Of a DNA stretch of 6,845 nt, positions 4,813 to 6,845 are shown in pieces; the first letter of the stretch is position 1, and the number at the start of each line of letters is the position of its first letter. This DNA is from Actinomycetales bacterium Ga0077552 (GTDB lineage: Bacteria; Actinomycetota; Actinomycetes; Actinomycetales; Microbacteriaceae). The notes below the pieces were generated by a model. It saw only the letters and a program-made list of their open reading frames with translations, ran no database searches and was not told where the DNA came from. The stretch is from assembly GCA_001464255.1 (NCBI GenBank), contig LNFD01000395.1:1-6845 (forward strand). The letters are read 5' to 3'. Position numbers and translations under genes: made by a program.

Positions 4813-6470
4813 TGGCCGACCTCTTCGACGGGTACACGGCGACAGCCGCCCGGTCGGGTTCGGCCGTCGCCTTCGACGAGATGTTCGCGCCCGACTCGAG
4901 CGTGCGACTGCCGTACCGCGAGATCCACGCGGCCCTCGCGCAGATGTCGCAGGACGAGCTGCGCGGTCGCACGGAGGCCCTCGCGTCGAGCTATCTCGCA
5001 CAGGGCGTCACGTTCGATTTCGCCGGCGAAGAGCGGCCGTTCCCGCTGGATGCCGTGCCGCGCGTCATCGAGCGCGCCGAGTGGAGCCACCTCGAGGCCG
5101 GCGTCGCCCAGCGCGTGCGCGTGCTCGAGGCCTTCCTCACCGACATCTACGGCCCGCAGCGCTGCATCGCCGACGGGGTGATCCCTGCTCGCCTCATCTC
5201 GAGCTCGAGCCACTACCACCGCTCGGCCGCGGGCATCGAGAGCGCCAACGGCGTGCGCATCCAGGTGTCGGGCATCGACCTCATCCGCGACGAGCACGGC
5301 ACGTGGCGCGTGCTCGAGGACAACGTGCGGGTGCCGAGCGGCGTGAGCTACGTCATCTCGAACCGCCGGGTCATGGCGCAGACGCTGCCCGAGCTCTTCG
5401 TGTCGATGCGCGTGCGCCCCGTGGGCGACTACCCGACGCGCCTGCTCGACGCGCTGCGGGCATCCGCCCCCTCGGGCGTCGACGACCCGACCGTCGTCGT
5501 GCTCACGCCGGGCGTCTACAACTCGGCCTACTTCGAGCACACCCTGCTCGCGCGGCTCATGGGCGTCGAGCTCGTCGAGGGCCGCGACCTCTACTGCTCG
5601 GGCGGGCGTGTCTTCATGCGCACGACCGCCGGCCCGCAGCGCGTCGATGTCATCTACCGCCGCGTCGACGACGAGTTCCTCGACCCGCTGACCTTCCGCG
5701 CCGACTCGATGCTCGGCACCCCCGGCCTCATGCTCGCGGCGCGCCTCGGCAACGTGACGATCACGAACGCCGTCGGCAACGGCGTCGCCGACGACAAGCT
5801 CGTCTACACCTACCTGCCTGATCTCACGCGCTACTTCCTGAACGAAGAGCCGATCATCCCCAACGTCGACACCTGGCGGCTCGAAGACCCCGACTCGCTC
5901 GTCGAGGTGCTCGACCGCCTGCACGAGCTCGTCGTCAAGCCCGTCGATGGCTCGGGCGGCAAGGGCCTCGTCGTCGGCCCGGCCGCGAGTGCCGCCGAGC
6001 TCGACGAGCTGCGGATGCGCCTGCAGGAGGACCCGCGCGGGTGGATCGCGCAACCGGTCGTGCAGCTCTCGACCATTCCCACGCTCGTCGACGACGGCAT
6101 GCGCCCGCGGCACGCCGACCTGCGGCCCTTCGCCGTCAACGACGGCCGCGAGGTGTGGGTGCTGCCCGGCGGGCTGACGCGCGTGGCCCTGCCCGAGGGG
6201 CAGCTCGTCGTCAACTCGAGCCAGGGCGGCGGCTCGAAAGACACCTGGGTCGTGGGCCAGGTGCCCATGGTCGCCGACAGCCACGACGTGCAGGGCATCG
6301 TCGCCGAGCAGGCCACCGTCACCCAGTCGATCCCGATCATCACGGATGCCGCGGCGCACCTCATCGACCACAATCCGCAAGACGACCCGCGTCGGGCGCA
6401 GTCGGAGCAACAACAGCAAGCACAACAGCAGAGCAATGGCGCTCCCGCAGTCTCGAGGGGGGTCGAGTGA
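4812..6470 (+). CDS. Circularly permuted type 2 ATP-grasp protein (DUF404/DUF407-like)
   Basis: This 552-residue cytoplasmic protein belongs to the family of circularly permuted ATP-grasp proteins that is almost always paired with alpha-E proteins. Recognisable family blocks are FDEMF near the N-terminus (21-25), VLEDNVRVPSGVSY (167-180), DDKLVYTYLPDLTRYF (327-342) followed by EEPIIPNV, the glycine-rich ATP loop VVKPVDGSGGKG (374-385, with K376) and RPRHADLRPF (431-440). ATP-grasp enzymes join a carboxylate to an amine through an acyl-phosphate, and comparative genomics predicts an amidoligase role here, but substrate and product are unknown. The C-terminus after about residue 510 is variable and includes a Gln-rich tract (seven Gln in 533-540). 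The start is the first Met in frame, has no ribosome site and may be leaderless. Its TGA overlaps the next ATG. Confidence 0.9.
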   Translation: MADLFDGYTATAARSGSAVAFDEMFAPDSSVRLPYREIHAALAQMSQDELRGRTEALASSYLAQGVTFDFAGEERPFPLDAVPRVIERAEWSHLEAGVAQRVRVLEAFLTDIYGPQRCIADGVIPARLISSSSHYHRSAAGIESANGVRIQVSGIDLIRDEHGTWRVLEDNVRVPSGVSYVISNRRVMAQTLPELFVSMRVRPVGDYPTRLLDALRASAPSGVDDPTVVVLTPGVYNSAYFEHTLLARLMGVELVEGRDLYCSGGRVFMRTTAGPQRVDVIYRRVDDEFLDPLTFRADSMLGTPGLMLAARLGNVTITNAVGNGVADDKLVYTYLPDLTRYFLNEEPIIPNVDTWRLEDPDSLVEVLDRLHELVVKPVDGSGGKGLVVGPAASAAELDELRMRLQEDPRGWIAQPVVQLSTIPTLVDDGMRPRHADLRPFAVNDGREVWVLPGGLTRVALPEGQLVVNSSQGGGSKDTWVVGQVPMVADSHDVQGIVAEQATVTQSIPIITDAAAHLIDHNPQDDPRRAQSEQQQQAQQQSNGAPAVSRGVE

Positions 6471-6845
6471 TGCTGAGCCGGATCGCCGAGAGCCTGTTCT
6501 GGATCGGGCGCTACGTCGAGCGCAGCGATGGAACGGCGCGCATCCTCGATGTGCACCTGCAGCTGCTGCTCGAGGACCCGTGGATCGATGAAGACACGGC
6601 CTGCCGGTCGCTGCTGAGCGTCATGGGCAGCGACGTCGATCCCGATCACGCGCTCACGCGGGCCGATGTGCTCGCGATCCTCGCCGTCGACCGCTCGCAT
6701 CCCGCCTCGATCGCGTACTCGCTCGGCGCCGCGCGCGAGAACGCCCGCCGCGCGCGCGAGGTCGTGAGCACCGAGTTGTGGGAGGTGCTCAACACCACCC
6801 GGGCGCGCATGCCCCGCAAGGTCGCGCCCGAGAAGGTGCACGAGT
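6470..6845 (+). CDS. Alpha-E domain protein (DUF403-like), N-terminal part, cut by window edge
   Basis: The frame from ATG 6470 is open to the window edge, giving 125 complete codons of a protein usually about 300 residues long. It begins MLSRIAESLFWIGRYVERSD, the family's typical opening, and contains SIAYSLGAARENARRAREVV followed by STELWEVLN, also typical of alpha-E proteins. The fold is all-helical, without known enzyme motifs. It is encoded with a permuted ATP-grasp protein in very many bacteria and is presumed to be its partner or scaffold. The ATG shares one base with the upstream TGA (TGATG, 6468-6472), and GAGGGGGG (6455-6462) lies seven bases before it, so translation is probably coupled. 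A transglutaminase-like peptidase is often the next gene in such clusters and should be looked for downstream. Confidence 0.9.
   Translation, partial: MLSRIAESLFWIGRYVERSDGTARILDVHLQLLLEDPWIDEDTACRSLLSVMGSDVDPDHALTRADVLAILAVDRSHPASIAYSLGAARENARRAREVVSTELWEVLNTTRARMPRKVAPEKVHE

Noticed and set aside
4689..6425. Very long minus-strand open frame continuous with the GntR regulator (822 codons in all)
   Set aside because: The part beyond 4691 is antisense to the clearly homologous ATP-grasp gene and reads as His/Asp/Arg/Val-rich shadow sequence, a usual product of high-GC codon bias. It is not a fusion protein.
6408..6431. CAA/CAG run as a tandem-repeat phase-variation tract
   Set aside because: It is short, interrupted by GCA and built of codon-sized units, so slippage would keep the frame. 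It is better treated as a Gln-rich protein tail.
1..6845. CRISPR arrays, tRNA/rRNA genes, prophage or defence genes
   Set aside because: No regularly spaced repeats, cloverleaf-like or rRNA-like segments, or phage/defence motifs were seen on either strand by eye.

Overview
The window is high-GC DNA with G/C-ending codons, GTG/ATG starts, strong AAGGAG-type ribosome sites and some possibly leaderless genes. Together with the protein types this suggests an actinobacterium, plausibly Microbacteriaceae or a relative. The taxon is inferred, because nothing in the window identifies it directly.

Layout. Positions 1 to about 222 are the right-hand tail of an IS481-type insertion sequence: the last 49 codons of its transposase and a probable terminal inverted repeat. 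Sixty-one bases further on, four genes run rightward as a tight operon: an LldD2-like FMN-dependent L-lactate/alpha-hydroxy-acid dehydrogenase (284-1534), an acetamidase/formamidase-family protein (1537-2538), a GPR1/FUN34/YaaH (SatP-type) small-acid transporter (2605-3177) and a short-chain dehydrogenase (3199-3960). A GntR/FCD repressor of the LldR type (complement 3957-4688) faces the operon tail to tail, and the two coding regions share a CTAG at their stops. Divergent from the repressor is a second unit: a circularly permuted ATP-grasp protein (4812-6470) followed, with a one-base TGATG overlap, by an alpha-E (DUF403-like) protein that runs off the end of the window.

How it may work. The first unit looks like a module for taking up and oxidising a short 2-hydroxy-acid, possibly one released from its amide. 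The amidase-family protein would liberate the acid, the transporter would move it, LldD would oxidise it to the 2-oxo acid, and the SDR would handle a related alcohol or carbonyl. The FCD regulator carries a full Asp/His metal site. The dyad TTGTCTGACAA in its own promoter region fits the TNGTNNNACNA pattern described for LldR-type regulators. A weaker dyad lies upstream of lldD, at the edge of the insertion sequence. The second unit belongs to the widespread but biochemically uncharacterised ATP-grasp/alpha-E system, predicted by comparative genomics to form amide or peptide bonds. It is the least understood system here and the best candidate for new biology.

No tRNA, rRNA, CRISPR array or prophage gene was seen, and there is no gene-free stretch longer than about 130 bases.
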